From: Paenibacillus sp. G2S3
Lineage (GTDB): Bacteria > Bacillota > Bacilli > Paenibacillales > Paenibacillaceae
Direction of reading: 5' to 3'
NCBI RefSeq assembly: GCF_030123105.1
Contig: NZ_CP126095.1
Span: 6,386,001-6,450,000, forward strand
Length of the DNA stretch: 64,000 nucleotides
The notes under the pieces are model-generated. The model saw nothing but the letters and a program-made list of their open reading frames with translations. It was not told where the DNA came from and made no database searches. A program made the translations under genes and the position numbers. The first letter of the stretch is position 1, and each line of letters starts with the position of its first letter. Of the stretch, positions 63,497 to 64,000 are shown piece after piece.

Positions 63497-64000
63497 ATAC
63501 TCACATCCTTTTGAGGCTTTGTATAAGGGCTAGAAAGGGTGCTCTTGCTAACTTGCTTAACCTGATTACTATTTTTAGAAACTCTACGCCCAATCACACT
63601 GGAAAGGGTCAGAAAGGTGACCAAATCAAAGGATAGTGTAAATAAGAACTCATGCTTGGAAATGTCGGCATCGCCTGCACCGATAATCGATACAAAAATA
63701 CCTGAAAGCCCAATGCCAATCGAAGCGACAATCAATACCATTCGCTGCATACCTCTGAAATCACGGGACTTGATCGCTTTTACAAAGGAAGGCATATAGA
63801 GACCGATGACAAGCACCATCCAGAGGAAGATGAACCCGAATGTTCGCGGGGCCAGCGTTAGTTTCAGTTGGCTATATCCGGTGAAAAAGTGACTCTGTGC
63901 TCGGAATTCCTTACCAACCGATTGCTCGTAGTTCCCCATAGCTGCCGGTTTGATTGAGAATGCACTTTGAGCAGCTACATTAAGAATCGAGTTAAGCTGG
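63493..64000 (-). CDS. C-terminal part of a polytopic membrane protein of the exopolysaccharide operon
   Basis: The open frame runs leftward from the window edge (no start inside; the ATG at 63939 is internal) to a TGA at 63493, about 169 residues. It has three hydrophobic helices and a basic, Ser/Gln-rich tail. I do not recognise the family from this fragment. Its stop overlaps the TTG start of the YdaL-like gene, so it belongs to the same operon and probably acts in polymer synthesis or export. Confidence 0.65.
   Translation of the reverse strand, partial: QLNSILNVAAQSAFSIKPAAMGNYEQSVGKEFRAQSHFFTGYSQLKLTLAPRTFGFIFLWMVLVIGLYMPSFVKAIKSRDFRGMQRMVLIVASIGIGLSGIFVSIIGAGDADISKHEFLFTLSFDLVTFLTLSSVIGRRVSKNSNQVKQVSKSTLSSPYTKPQKDVSI

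Overview
The window reads as chromosomal DNA from a Paenibacillus-like member of the Bacillota. The evidence is strong AGGAGG-type ribosome binding sites, frequent GTG and TTG starts, a futalosine-type menaquinone pathway (mqnB, mqnD), a Bacillus-like mhqR/mhqPOD quinone-stress cluster, hxlA/hxlB/hxlR, a class D sortase with an LPNTA substrate, and a YdaKLMN/Pss-like exopolysaccharide locus. The species name is inference. No rRNA, tRNA, CRISPR array, insertion sequence or prophage was seen. Gene density is that of an ordinary chromosome.

Layout. 1-2150 is the larger part of mprF (lipid lysinylation), cut by the window edge. 2.4-4.1 kb holds a small FlxA-like protein and a Bcr/CflA drug exporter. 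4.2-6.9 kb is a complete MhqR regulon with two near-identical palindromic operators. 7.1-8.6 kb is mqnB-mqnD; mqnB is strikingly G+C rich. 8.9-13.1 kb holds a methyltransferase, a membrane-anchored alpha/beta hydrolase and a two-component system resembling HssRS. 13.3-17.1 kb is a potABCD polyamine transporter. 17.4-22.9 kb holds an aromatic-acid-exporter-like protein, a DMT exporter, and a LysR/aldo-keto reductase/aldehyde dehydrogenase operon. 23-31.2 kb is an alpha-glucoside uptake and phosphorolysis locus: LacI, lipoprotein, two permeases, and a GH65 phosphorylase fused to a phosphoglucomutase-like domain that has lost its nucleophile.

31.4-36 kb holds a luciferase-like monooxygenase, a cell-wall protein with its sortase, and peptidase T. 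36-37.8 kb is the ribulose monophosphate (formaldehyde fixation) pair with HxlR. 38-42 kb holds a MATE exporter and a GAF-type kinase/NarL-type regulator pair of the YhcYZ/AirSR kind. 42-44.3 kb holds a flavin reductase, two tandem VOC proteins, YdjO and a cold-shock protein. 44.5-54.8 kb holds a small unknown protein, gdhA, a HAD phosphatase, a DUF2339 membrane protein, a copper-amine-oxidase-N-domain protein, a hybrid kinase and an AlkD-like protein.

The right end (54.9-64 kb) is signalling and envelope. It contains a membrane diguanylate cyclase with an intact GGEEF site, a YcxB-like protein, zinc-independent L31 with a probable Zur box, and then an operon of a membrane protein (cut), a YdaL-like protein, a family 2 glycosyltransferase, a BcsB-like protein and a membrane protein with a degenerate GGDEF domain that keeps an RxxD motif. 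This looks like a c-di-GMP-gated exopolysaccharide synthase, with a potential c-di-GMP source on the same strand a few kilobases downstream.

The signals that ordinary annotation would miss are: a roughly 95-100 bp intergenic repeat family in three copies (8742, 13137, 18537), one bounded by 13-bp perfect inverted repeats and filling a convergent gap; the GH65 fusion with Asp-to-Glu at the HAD nucleophile; the paired MhqR operators; the Zur site before L31; structured leaders before the LPNTA protein and the cold-shock gene; and a 13-bp perfect inverted repeat inside mqnB.
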